64,000 bases of DNA from contig VZQC01009571.1 of assembly GCA_009823505.1 (NCBI GenBank), positions 521,434 to 585,433 of the forward strand, written 5' to 3'. The stretch's first letter is position 1. Every line of letters begins with the position of its first letter. A program made the position numbers and the translations under genes. The stretch comes from Rhizomys pruinosus (Eukaryota > Chordata > Mammalia > Rodentia > Spalacidae). The notes under the pieces are model-generated. The model was not told the origin of the DNA. It saw only the letters and a list, made by a program, of their open reading frames with translations, and did no database searches. This document shows positions 36,640 to 46,330 of this stretch, piece by piece.

Positions 36640-36880
36640 GAGGGGCTGGAGAGATGGCTCAGTGGCTAAGAGCACTGACTGCTCTTACAGAGGACCCAGG
36701 TTTCATTCCCAGAACCCACATAGTGGTGCACGCCTTTAATCCCAGCACTCCGGAGGCAGAAGCAGGCACATCTCTGTGAGTTCAAGGCCAGCCTGGTCTA
36801 CATAGTGAGCTCTAGCCCAGCTGGGACTAAAGGGAGACCCTGTCTCAAAAAAAAAAAAAACCTAACAATACAAATAAATA
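36640..36880 (+). mobile_element. B2-head/B1-body chimeric SINE with TSD
   Basis: The first about 80 bases are a clean B2 head (GGGGCTGGAGAGATGGCTCA to AGAACCCACATAGTGGTG). The sequence then runs directly into a B1 from GTGGTGCACGCCTTTAATCC to its CCCTGTCTC end and poly-A (36,847-36,860). One pair of 15-mers flanks the whole unit (36625-36639 and 36881-36895, AACAAAAATTCAAAT type, one mismatch), so it entered as one molecule. Confidence 0.85.
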
Positions 36881-36899
36881 AACAAAAACTCAAATATTT

Positions 36900-37790
36900 T
36901 ATTCCAAATGCAGAAGAGGTTGTGGGGAAAGAAAAGGGGAACACTCATTCACTGTTGGTGGGAATGCAAATTTGGACAACCCCTATGGAAAGCAGTGTGG
37001 AGAACTCTTAATGTTCACAACCATGTGTACTGCAGCTCTCTTCACAATAGGAAAGAGCTAGACGCAACCCGTGTGTCCCTTAGCTGATGAGTAGATAAAG
37101 AAAATGGGGTATATCTACACAATGGAGTTCTATGCAGCAGTAAAGAAGGATGATATCATGAAATTTGCAGGTAACTGAATGGAACTAGAAGCTGTTATAC
37201 TAAGTGAAGTAACACAGTCCCAGAAAAACAAACTGTATATGGTATCCCTCATTTGTGGATCCTAGCACCAAATCCTTATTTGTAAGGCAAACTGAGTAAT
37301 TATTTTCTTTTTTAGTAAATATAATACCTGATGCCACTACAAAAAAGAGTACATTAAAGCATACATCAAGGCGTCTATGTAATTAGAAATGCAAAGTAAT
37401 ATTTTTTTAACTTGCATCCATCTCTACTGTTAAGAAGTGAATCCCTAAACATGCTTTAGGCTTAAACTATAGGTTATTTTCAGATGTCATAATTTGGATT
37501 ATACATGCATACTCTGTAGGAATATAAAATTAAATGGAACAACAACAAAAAAGACTTGTTCAAAGAACTGACCGAAACAGTAAAATTCTGCCCCAAACAA
37601 AAATTCTGGCCGAAAAGTAAAAAAAAAAAAAAAAAAAGTACTGAGAAAAAGATGCAAGACATGTACAGCAGAATGCAGTCTCTGGAGGATGGTGGCCATG
37701 GAAGGGGGAATAGGTCCAAATTTGATTAAGAAATGTATGAAATGTGTAAAAGTTCAGTAAAAAAAGAGAATTAATAAAACTTAAATGATG
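36900..37790 (+). mobile_element. L1: ORF2 C-terminal end and 3' UTR
   Basis: Forward ORF2 end with recognisable text (CACTCATTCACTGTTGGTGG, ATCTACACAATGGAGTTCTA, TAAGTGAAGTAACACAGTCC and ATTTGTGGATCCTAG), broken by stops. The 3' UTR with AACAACAACAAAAAAGACTT and CATGGAAGGGGGAATAGGTC follows, ending in AATAAAACTTAAA. Same family as the L1 at 5.8-7.5 kb but older. Confidence 0.88.
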
Positions 37791-37829
37791 TGTTTGGGTG
37801 TCAGGTTGTCAAGGATAGAGTTGTGACCA

Positions 37830-38140
37830 TTAGTCTCAACTGTCAACTCCCTGAGATCTAGAATCACCTTGGAGATAGGCATCTTGATTAGGGAAACTGA
37901 AGTGGGAAATCCTGTCCACTGTGGGTCTTACCTTTCTCTGACTAGGATCCTAGACTGTGTAAAAAGGAAACAATGAGCTGAATAGAAGCATTGTTCCACA
38001 TATGCTTCTTGACTGTGGATGCAATCAGATACCGCACTGTTTGGCTTTGTGATTCCTCACTGCGATGAGCCAAGTAAACCTCTTCTTTTTGAAATTCCCT
38101 TTGACATGGAGTTATAAGTGCTATTTCACACAATACCATC
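37830..38140 (+). mobile_element. MaLR-like LTR fragment
   Basis: TCAACTGTCAACTCCCTGAG, GATCTAGAATCACCTTGGAG, GATCCTAGACTGTGTAAAAA and GAGCCAAGTAAACC are in the order that I know from rodent MaLR/ERVL-type LTRs. The subfamily is not assigned. Confidence 0.6.
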
Positions 38141-38149
38141 TATATTTGA

Positions 38150-39070
38150 AATCTAAAGAGATATTGAACAAGAGTAAAATGATGGCATAGAAGAGGCCAG
38201 AGGAAGGGGTGGGGGCAAGGAAAGGTTCCTCAAAGGTCACAGAATATCAGTTAGGAAGAATACGTTCAGAGAACTACTCTTATGACATGGCTGGCTGTAG
38301 TAAATGATAACATATTTTATACTTGAAAATATCTAAGAAAATATTCTGTTTTCACCACAAAAACTATGTCAACTATGTGAGGAGATTTATATATCAGTTA
38401 CCTTAATTCAGCCATTCTATGATATACACATCATGCATATATTCATTTCTATCAAATTCAAGAAGATAATAAAACTTGTGATAACTGTTGACTTGATAGT
38501 GATTATGAGTAGCATGCATCATATTATTCTATATGGGAATTAACAAGGCAAATGCAGCATTTTTAGTCAATAGTCTGATGTAACAATGTGACATTGACAG
38601 AAAAAGAGTGATGTATGAAGGTTATCAGGACAGTACAGAAAATATAAATGCTAGCGAGGAAACAGAGGTGTGAAGACATTGTCTATTAAGTGCCAACTTC
38701 AGAATTACTTCAGATGTTAGAGCACTGCTAACCACCCCAATCTTCAATGAAAGAGTAGTTAGGCATAATTTAATAAATTTAAATTTAAAGAGATGGTTAA
38801 TAATTCTGGAGTAACATGACTGGTGAAATTACAAAAAGTAAATGAAACATTTATATTTCATGCCAGAGTTAAGCTGAGTTTTTCATTATGATACAGTTTA
38901 TGTTTGATTAGACTAAAAGGGCAACACATTATACCTTTTTATTGACTTATTTAAGGAGTGATACACTGAATTAAAAGGCACTAACATATATAAACTATAC
39001 ATTCATCACTTCAGCAAAATATCTATCATCTTTATACCTCAGCTGCCTTTTATTTTAATATTTAAAATAA
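38150..39070. other. Unique AT-rich sequence
   Basis: No gene or repeat recognised. Confidence 0.45.
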
Positions 39071-39074
39071 AATA

Positions 39075-39463
39075 GGAGTTGGGCAGGGTAGCATACCCCT
39101 TTTTTTAATTTTATTTATTTTTGTATGTGTATGAGCGTACCGTCTGCATGTAGGTCTGTGCACCCATGTTGTGCACTGCCGCGGAGGCCAGAAGAGGGTC
39201 TCGGATTCCCCTGGAACTGGAGTTCTCCTGGAATTGGAGTTACAGATGGCTCTTAGCCGCCATGTGGGTGCTGGGGGTCGAACCCGGGTCCTCTGCAAGA
39301 GCAGTCAGCACTCTCAACCGCTAGGCTATCTCTCCAGCCCAGCATACCCCTTTAATCCCAGCACTTGGGAGGTAGAGGCAGGTGGATATCTGTGAGATGG
39401 GGACCAGCCTGGTCTCCATAGCAAGTTCCAGGCCAGCTGGGGCTATAGGGAGACTCTGTCTCA

Positions 39464-39465
<2 letters not shown>
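39075..39465 (+). mobile_element. B1 SINE split by a B2
   Basis: The B1 begins GAGTTGGGCAGGGTAGCATA, is interrupted, and resumes at 39,341 with AGCATACCCCTTTAATCCCA through CTGTCTCAAATC. The repeated 13 bases are the target duplication of the inserted B2. Confidence 0.92.
39103..39340 (-). mobile_element. B2 SINE inserted in B1
   Basis: Reverse B2 (T-rich tail at left, TAGGCTATCTCTCCAGCCC at right). The 13-mer AGCATACCCCTTT at 39090-39102 and 39341-39353 shows the exact insertion site in the host B1. Confidence 0.96.

Positions 39466-39498
<33 letters not shown>
39462..39498. repeat. (ATCA)n microsatellite
   Basis: Tetranucleotide array grown from the tail of the B1. Confidence 0.96.
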
Positions 39499-39500
<2 letters not shown>

Positions 39501-39689
39501 TATTTTTAATGACTAAATAACGCAATTTGAGTAAATGTTTTACCTCAATGCTTGGACTATAATAGACATTAAACTAATGGCAGCCTATTTAACTATTGTC
39601 ACTAGGTCATAAAGCCAACTCCTCTACTACAGCTATAGCTGGAAGCTAATCACCCAAGAAAAAAAAAAAAACAAGTTCCACTGAAGAAT

Positions 39690-40016
39690 TTCCTGTATCT
39701 GATGTGCGGGTGGCATGTGTGTGAGATAGATGATTGGTATGGGAGTCTGGAGCTCCTTGCAGGTAACACTATCTCCAGGCAGGTGGGCCTGGGCTGTATA
39801 AGAAAGTTCTCTTTAGTTAGCCACAGAGCTAGCCAGCAAGCAAACCAATTAGCTGTCTTCCTGGTTTGTCTCCAGGTTCCTGCCTTGAGTTCCTACCCTG
39901 ACTTCCTCAGTGATGAACTTTGACTTGGGAGCCATAATATGAACCTCTCTTCCCCAAGTTGCTTTTGGTCAGATTGTTTCATTACAGCAACATAATGAAA
40001 CTAAAATAATAAGCAT
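39690..40016 (+). mobile_element. MaLR-like LTR fragment
   Basis: AGCCAGCAAGCAAACCAATT, GGTTCCTGCCTTGAGTTCCT, GATGAACTTTGACTTGGGAG and CCCCAAGTTGCTTTTGGTCA occur in the order that I know from rodent MaLR LTR 3' ends. Boundaries are approximate. Confidence 0.6.
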
Positions 40017-40019
40017 ACA

Positions 40020-41500
40020 TAAATATCAACTGTGTAAATGCATTAGAAGGCTAGAGCCTCAAATGGAGGGCATATAGGAAAGACTCATCATGTCTCTCCC
40101 TGGACTATTCCCCCAATTTGTCCCTACGGTCCTAAAAACATTCTGTCACCAATCAATTTTTTTGATGTTTTCTAAAGTATAGTATGTATTGTAAAAATCT
40201 TCCTGTGGAACTTTTTCATAATAATCACAATTCAAATAGAGAATGACTAGAAGCTGCCCAGATCTCATTAGAGGTGAGGCATGGTCATTACAGTAGGCTC
40301 TCTCAGTGTATGCCACCCAAATTCCAAACAGAGTCATGGGAGATTCTGTGGCAGTCACCATCCAGCTCTGAGCTTGTGCAATGTCCACTCGAGGGATTGT
40401 GCTGTGGTTTACTTCATGATTTTCACTGGAGGATCTTTGTAAACAACAGTCTATAGAACTCTATCATCTCTTATCCCTGTATAAATTCTGGGCTCATGAA
40501 TGTAACTATTAGAACTGAAGTCTCTTCACATAGATATGAAAGAAATTAAAACACAGATTCCTCAATTTCATCTTTATAAGTAAAGACTTAAATAAAGGTA
40601 ATAAGTGGCTTGCAAAATAGAATTATCACACAATCATAAGTGGAAAATGCATTAATGCACTCACAAAGACAAAGGGAATTTCTAAATCACTTTCATTTTT
40701 TAAACCAAATAATTTTTGAGAACTATCCTTCACATGGCCACTGAAGCTATTTTAAAATGTAATTTAACTTTTGTAGAAGAAAACATTATTAAGAATGAAC
40801 ATATCTACTTCCCTCTGTGTTGCTGCCAGCATGTCAAAGGTGATAGCAGAAACAAAAGTGCTGCCTCCCACATGTTCTAAGTCTGGTTTTTAAGAAGCAT
40901 TGGAAATGCCAGAGTGAAAACATATTCACCAATTATAGCCCATTTTTATCAACTGCTGAACAAACATTATCTGATAATCTTCAGATTAGTTTGTGGGAGG
41001 TAGAATTGTGGTTTATTTTAGATGTATGCAGCTTACTGACTCACGGGGGAGAAATAAGCGTGTTGATTTGTCAATATGTTCCATCAAGTGCAGATGTAGC
41101 TCTGCCTAACTGCTCCAGGGACCTGCATGCCTGGTGCAGAATAGATTTAAACCTGTCAAGATACATACTGAGGCCTGTGGTGCCAGGCAAGCCCTCACAG
41201 TATCAAAATCATTTCTTACAGTAAAATTGTAACAGTTAAAAATTTACAAAACACTATTAATAAACAGCAAATGTTCAATATTTACCATCCAGTTGTAGTC
41301 AAAATATTTATGAAGAATACTTTCTAATTTTAATGTTACACTTCTGAAATATCTTAATTATCTTTCATGAATCTTTTTGGTTAAGGGCTTTGTAAGAATT
41401 TGATGTTCCTTATTTCCTGAGAAGGTGTGGTTGGAATTTGGAAGTTGCCTTTTCCTGGGGTTCTGAGTTGTGACAAGTCCCCCAAGTGACAGTAAGCTGC
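40020..41500. other. Unique AT-rich sequence
   Basis: No gene or repeat recognised. The plus frame at 40991-41224 and the minus frame at 40146-40388 have no known domain. Confidence 0.45.
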
Positions 41501-41504
41501 CTTG

Positions 41505-41680
41505 TACCAGTTGCTATCCTGACTAATTCACTTAAATCATCTAATTTAAGTAATTTGAGCACTCTGGGGTAAATGATCTTAGTCTCTTTCCCCTTTAGAT
41601 AAAGAACTTTATTTCAGAGAAGTCTCCCAATTTGTCCGTATTCACTTAGACTACATGACACACACAGTAAGAGCTTGATC
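41505..41680 (-). repeat. MIR-like fragment
   Basis: ACCAGTTGCTATCCTGACTA, TTCACTTAAATCATCTAATT and CTCTTTCCCCTTTAGATAAA follow the layout of an ancient MIR in reverse. Divergent. Confidence 0.45.
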
Positions 41681-41718
41681 ATTGGCACCTTGGTGCTTGG
41701 CCTGTGGCTGGGCCACCA

Positions 41719-41779
41719 AATTAGATGATAATTCATTTAATTTTGCAAACAGATTTTAAAGATGCAGAAATGAAGGTGC
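41719..41779 (+). repeat. Left arm of a perfect 61-bp inverted repeat
   Basis: This 61-base segment (starting AATTAGATGATAATTC, ending GAAATGAAGGTGC) is the exact reverse complement of 42133-42193. I compared all 61 positions and found no mismatch; the match stops on both sides. Confidence 0.98.
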
Positions 41780-42132
41780 ACCAAAATCCCACCAAATCCC
41801 ATAAGTGTTGAAATGGACTAAAGCTCACTGTGAAGGTACATTCAATCCAAGGTATAGGTAAAGCAAACAGGAAACCAATCTTTCTCTAGAAACTGCCGTT
41901 TAATGCAGCGTACATAAAGAACACATTCTTTACTTGGTCTCACTGATCACGCTGCATGCTTTCATCCCTCATTTTCTAATGTTATAAAATGCTCTAGACT
42001 CCAGCCCTGAGAGCAAATGTTTTCTAAGGACGCTCTAGGTTTTCTCACTGAGAATGTCATTTAGAACCTAGCGTATCAACACTGTTAGTGACCTTATTGG
42101 AGAAAGAAAAAAATATAGCTGTAAACACAGAA
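41780..42132. other. 353-bp spacer between inverted arms
   Basis: No open frame of note and no known repeat. It is not itself palindromic. Confidence 0.8.
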
Positions 42133-42193
42133 GCACCTTCATTTCTGCATCTTTAAAATCTGTTTGCAAAATTAAATGAATTATCATCTAATT
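42133..42193 (-). repeat. Right arm of the 61-bp inverted repeat
   Basis: Exact reverse complement of 41719-41779. No target-site duplication is visible outside the arms, which argues against a simple cut-and-paste transposon. Confidence 0.98.
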
Positions 42194-42199
42194 AATGTA

Positions 42200-43040
42200 A
42201 AGCCTAATCTAATAAAGGAACATGGGGCTTGTTATTTTTCCTTTCTTGCTGTACAGAATCTGGCTGTCATAAACTGATGTATTCATCAATTGATCAATTC
42301 CAGCTTACAACTAAATTCATTTCAGAACAGAATTCCTCCAAATTCACTAGCTTCTTCCTCCCAAGTGTTGGGGAGTAAAGGAAACAAAGGTATACCAGTT
42401 TGGGATGGCCCTGGGCTCTCTTCATACACACAAACAGCAGCTTTTGTTTAGTGAAGCAATCACTTCCTACGAGTAGAAAACCCCTTAGGCTCTCTTTCCA
42501 AGGTGGGTGGGATCTTGTCTTCAGTAGGTTCTTTCCCTTGTTTTCAGTGTCAGCAGGAAGCCTGTCCTTACTGACAATACGTCCTTATTAATTACAGCAT
42601 CTCTTGCAGCAAATGCCTTGGCTACAGCATTAAGCTTCCTTCTGCTCCCTTTCTCTTCCAACCATACACTATTTTTTTCTGTCCCACTTGCTCTTTTTTC
42701 AATGTAGACCTGAATAAACACCAACAAATTAATAACCATGCCATAGATTCAGTGTCATACTGTCTTGAACTTTCCTCTGCTAAAGAAATTACTTTACTTC
42801 TTAATTTAGCTTCAGGCAAGTTCTTAGGACCTGGCAGAAGGGCACCATTTTTTTTGTCATAATATCATAAGAATTTCCTCTAGCCCAATTGTTGTTTAGA
42901 TCCTTGTTTCCCTTGCTATGAAACATCTTGTGCTGGATCTCCACTAGACAGGCTCATTAAGCTCCGAGGCTTACAGCATTCAGTCACTTTTCTAGACCCA
43001 ATTCCAAAAGCATCCACATTCATCCCATCTGTATCTATTT
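42200..43040. other. Unassigned sequence
   Basis: No recognised gene. Two overlapping minus frames at 42521-42739 and 42622-42819 read rather like protein (Lys/Glu/Arg-rich) but match nothing I know. Confidence 0.35.
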
Positions 43041-43049
43041 AGCATCTAT

Positions 43050-43057
43050 CTGTCTGC

Positions 43058-43099
<42 letters not shown>

Positions 43100-43185
43100 C
43101 TATCTATCTATATCTATCTATCTATAAATCTATATCTATCTACTTATCAATCTATCTATCATCTATCTATCCATCCATCCATCCT
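43050..43185. repeat. (TCTA)n microsatellite, interrupted
   Basis: Long TCTA array with several single-base interruptions, turning into ATCC at its right end. Confidence 0.95.
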
Positions 43186-43227
43186 CAGACTCTTCAGAGC
43201 AACGCCCGTCTCTTGTACCAACTTCAG

Positions 43228-43573
43228 TGTTAGTTACTGTTTTGTCACTGTGATAAAACACCATGACCAAGGCTCCTTACAGGGTTTATTTGGGCTTAGA
43301 GTTAGAGAGGATAAGAACCCATCATGGCAGTGAAACATGGTAGCAAGCAGGGGGCGTAGAGGCAGGAGCTTTCTGAAGGCCAAGAGCTTTCTTCCAAACG
43401 TAAGCAGAGAGAACAGATCAGGAGTGGAGCAACATTCGGAACTCTCAAAGCCCACTGTCCCTGGCATACTTCCTTCATCAAGGCCACACCTCCTAAACCT
43501 CTACAGTGCCACCAAATGAGACCAAGTGTTCAAATACGTGAGCCTATGAGGGACATTTCTCATTCGAACCACC
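43228..43573 (-). mobile_element. MaLR-like solo LTR
   Basis: On the minus strand: GGTTCGAATGAGAAATGTCC, CATAGGCTCACGTATTTGAA, GGAGGTGTGGCCTTGATGAA, CAAATAAACCCTG (poly-A signal AATAAA) and GGTCATGGTGTTTTATCACA, then a CA-type end. This order is that of rodent ORR1/MT-type MaLR LTRs. I could not confirm a target duplication. Confidence 0.75.
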
Positions 43574-43574
43574 C

Positions 43575-44810
43575 CAGAAGGGATATTCAGTTTTGTCAAA
43601 GGCCTTTTCTGTATATAATCATGTGGTTTCTGTCCTCTAGTTTGTGTTATATAACATTTCTTAATTTACACATGTTGAACTGTTCCTGTATCTGTCGGAG
43701 GAAGCTGACTTGATTGTGATGGATGATTCCTTCACAAGTATTCTAGTGATAATTCCTTCATTTGTGTTCATCAGAGAAATTGGGCTATAATTTTCTTTTC
43801 TTTTTTTTTTTTTTTTTTTTTTGTTGGGTCTTTATCTTGCTTGGCTACCAGGATCATACTGGCTTCATAAAAAAAAAAATCGGAAGTCTCTTTTTCTTGT
43901 CTGTTTTAGGGAATAATGTGAGGAATACTGGTTTTAGTTCTTTCCTGAAGGTCTGGTAGAATGCTATGCTCAGACCATCTGACCCTGAGGTTTTATTAGT
44001 TAGAAGATATTTTAATTGCTGTTTCTACTTTGTTGATTGTTATCAATTGTTTAAATTATTTACTTCATCTTGATTTAATTTGGTAGGTCATATATATTTA
44101 GACATTTACCCATTTCTTTTAGATTTTCCAGTTTAGTGAAATATATATTTTAATGATTCTATGAATTTCTTCAGTTCCTTTTGTAGTGTTTCCCTTTTCC
44201 TCTCTAATTTCATCAATTTGGCTCTTTTCTGTCTTTCCTGTGGTTAATTGAGTAAAGGTTTGTCAATATTGTTAATATGTTCAAAGAACCAACTCTTTGC
44301 TGATTCTTTACAGTGTTTTATTTTTAACTTCTATTTCATTAATTTTTAGCTCTGATTTTGACAATCTCTTCTCTTCTACAGTTTTTGGGTGTTGTTTGTT
44401 CTTGTTTTTCCAAGAAATACAGATGTATCCTTAAGTTCTTAATTTGAGATATCTCAAATTTTTGAGATAGGCACTTAATGCTATACACTTTCCTCTTAGG
44501 ACTGCCTTCAGTGTAGTGTAGTGTGTTCCATGGATTTTAGTATGTTATGTTTTCATTTTCTTTTAATTCTAGGAATTAAAAAAATTCCTTCTTCATTTTT
44601 TTTCCTTAACCCAATTATCATTCTATACTGTGTTGATAAGTCTCTGTGAGTTTGTGTACTTCCTGTACTTTCTGTTGATGTTGATATCCAGCTTTATTCC
44701 ATTGTGGTCAGACAGAATGTGGGATGGTATTTCAATTTTCCTATATCTGTTGAGACTTGTTTTGTGACCTAATATGCAGTCACTATTTACAAGAGGCAAT
44801 GAAGCATGTG
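43575..44810 (-). mobile_element. Old L1 ORF2, antisense
   Basis: The plus strand shows the familiar reverse of L1 ORF2 in order: TTGATTGTGATGGATGATTC, CATCAGAGAAATTGGGCTAT, GGTCTGGTAGAATGCTATGC, CAAAGAACCAACTCTTTGCT and CCATTGTGGTCAGACAGAAT. This spans the RT region back toward the endonuclease. Heavily mutated, no useful open frame. Confidence 0.85.
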
Positions 44811-44884
44811 GTCCTCAGTTGGCTGTGGGGATAAGACATGATGGAGGTGGGGGTCTCTACATGGGGGGGAGCAAATGATAAGGA

Positions 44885-45520
44885 GCTCACTTTTTTCACC
44901 AAATTTTTTCAAATTTCATACAATATATTTTGATCACATTTAGATAATCTACCCTATCTGCTCCCCCCTTACTACCATCCACTCAATTTTCTGTACTCTA
45001 ATACGTTTTTTGTTTGTTTGTTGTTTGTGATGGTAGTGGGATCGTGTGTGGTGTGTCGCTGTGTGTTGTCATAGGGTCTTGGATTTTCCTAGGTCCCCAA
45101 ATGCCCTTCGGTATGGGTTCTTCTACTACTGAAGCCTGATTAAGCTATTAAGACCTACACCACTGTCAGCAGCCATCTGTTAGCAGTAGTTCCTCAGGTA
45201 GGGCTAGGGTTTCTTGTCCACTCCCTTATGTCTATGTGGGGATTTTGACTGGCTTGAGTTTATGGGGGACTTGTGCATGTTCTCACCAGTGCTATGATTT
45301 CCTATGAGTAAGTTCCCAGTTGTCTGGAAAACTGTTTCCTTGTGGTTATCTACCTCTTCTGGCTTTTAAAATCTTTCTGCCCCCCACCCCCTTTTACAAC
45401 AATCCCTGAGCTTGAGAGGCAGCAGTGTGATGTAGGTGTCCTATTACAGGATACAAAGTCTGTAGCCTCTTAGTCTCTACATGTTGGCCAATTATGCTTT
45501 TCTGTATTAATCACCATCTG
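44885..45520 (-). mobile_element. L1-like 3' UTR, antisense
   Basis: ATTTCATACAATATATTTTG, GATTTTGACTGGCTTGAGTT, CTTCTGGCTTTTAAAATCTT and CCCTGAGCTTGAGAGGCAGC occur in the same order as the antisense L1 3' region at 19.9-20.8 kb. Confidence 0.6.
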
Positions 45521-45885
45521 TTGTATAAAGAAATCATATGGAAACGTATCACTATAGATCCTTACTAAAGTAATGACATATGTATTATGAAACAGAGATA
45601 GAAAGGAGTTACCTTTTATCAGGGGGACATTGTCCCTACTAGAAACCATATATTAGCAAAGTAAAAGCCCAATGCCAGGAATAGACTCCCCCTTTTGAAG
45701 CTGTTGACTAGGGATTCCATAGATCCTCAAACATTCCTGGCCATGTGTCCCTGCTCTTGGTTATTCATCAGAACTTCATATAAGGCTTTTTGCTGAATGG
45801 CATATATATATATAATATAATATATATATATTATAAATTTATTAGTATATATAGATATAGATAACATTATATATTCTAGAAGAAA
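45521..45885. other. Unassigned sequence with AT-rich run
   Basis: No gene. TA-rich stretch at 45,801-45,870. Confidence 0.4.
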
Positions 45886-45889
45886 AGAA

Positions 45890-46330
45890 GGGGAATATCA
45901 TCTGGTGCTGAATTCAAAGCCTTATCTCTACTGGATACCTTTCATAGGTGCTGGAAGTTGCTGTGAAAGCTACCTAAAGAGAAAGTTTAGTATGAACCTT
46001 ACCCAGCTGGGAGTCTTATGAGCTACAACAACTATCCCAGTAAAGTATGCCCGTTGGTGTAATAGGGGTGAAAAGATTACAGCAGTAACCAACCACTTTC
46101 TGATTAGATTTAAGATCTGCTTCCCTGTATGGAGCCCATATCTGACATTAATATCAGGCCTATAAACCTGAGGTTAGAAAGCTCGCAGGCCATAGGAAAG
46201 AGCCTAATATTGTTATTCTGTTAAATAAAAACAATATTAAACTGGTTAGTAATGACTTATTACACCCAGGAATCTCATTTCAAACTGAAGTCTGGTTAGC
46301 CTTATGATACAGGAGGTCCCTAGACAGATG
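45890..46330 (+). mobile_element. L1-like 3' region, forward (tentative)
   Basis: CCCAGCTGGGAGTCTTATGA, GCTACAACAACTATCCCAGT, TTGGTGTAATAGGGGTGAAA and ACCAACCACTTTCTGATTAG resemble a recurrent rodent repeat that I associate with an upstream part of the old L1 3' region. It faces the antisense piece at 44.9-45.5 kb. Confidence 0.45.

Noticed and set aside
36640..36720. tRNA-like A and B box sequence
   Set aside because: It is the head of a B2 SINE; no acceptor stem or full cloverleaf can be made, so not a tRNA gene. The same holds for the other B2 heads.
41719..42193. Inverted repeat called as a DNA transposon
   Set aside because: No target-site duplication, no transposase-like frame and no known terminal motif, so I report the structure without a transposon label.
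43050..43185. Regular repeats considered as a CRISPR array
   Set aside because: Simple TCTA microsatellite with no spacers; the genome is clearly mammalian.
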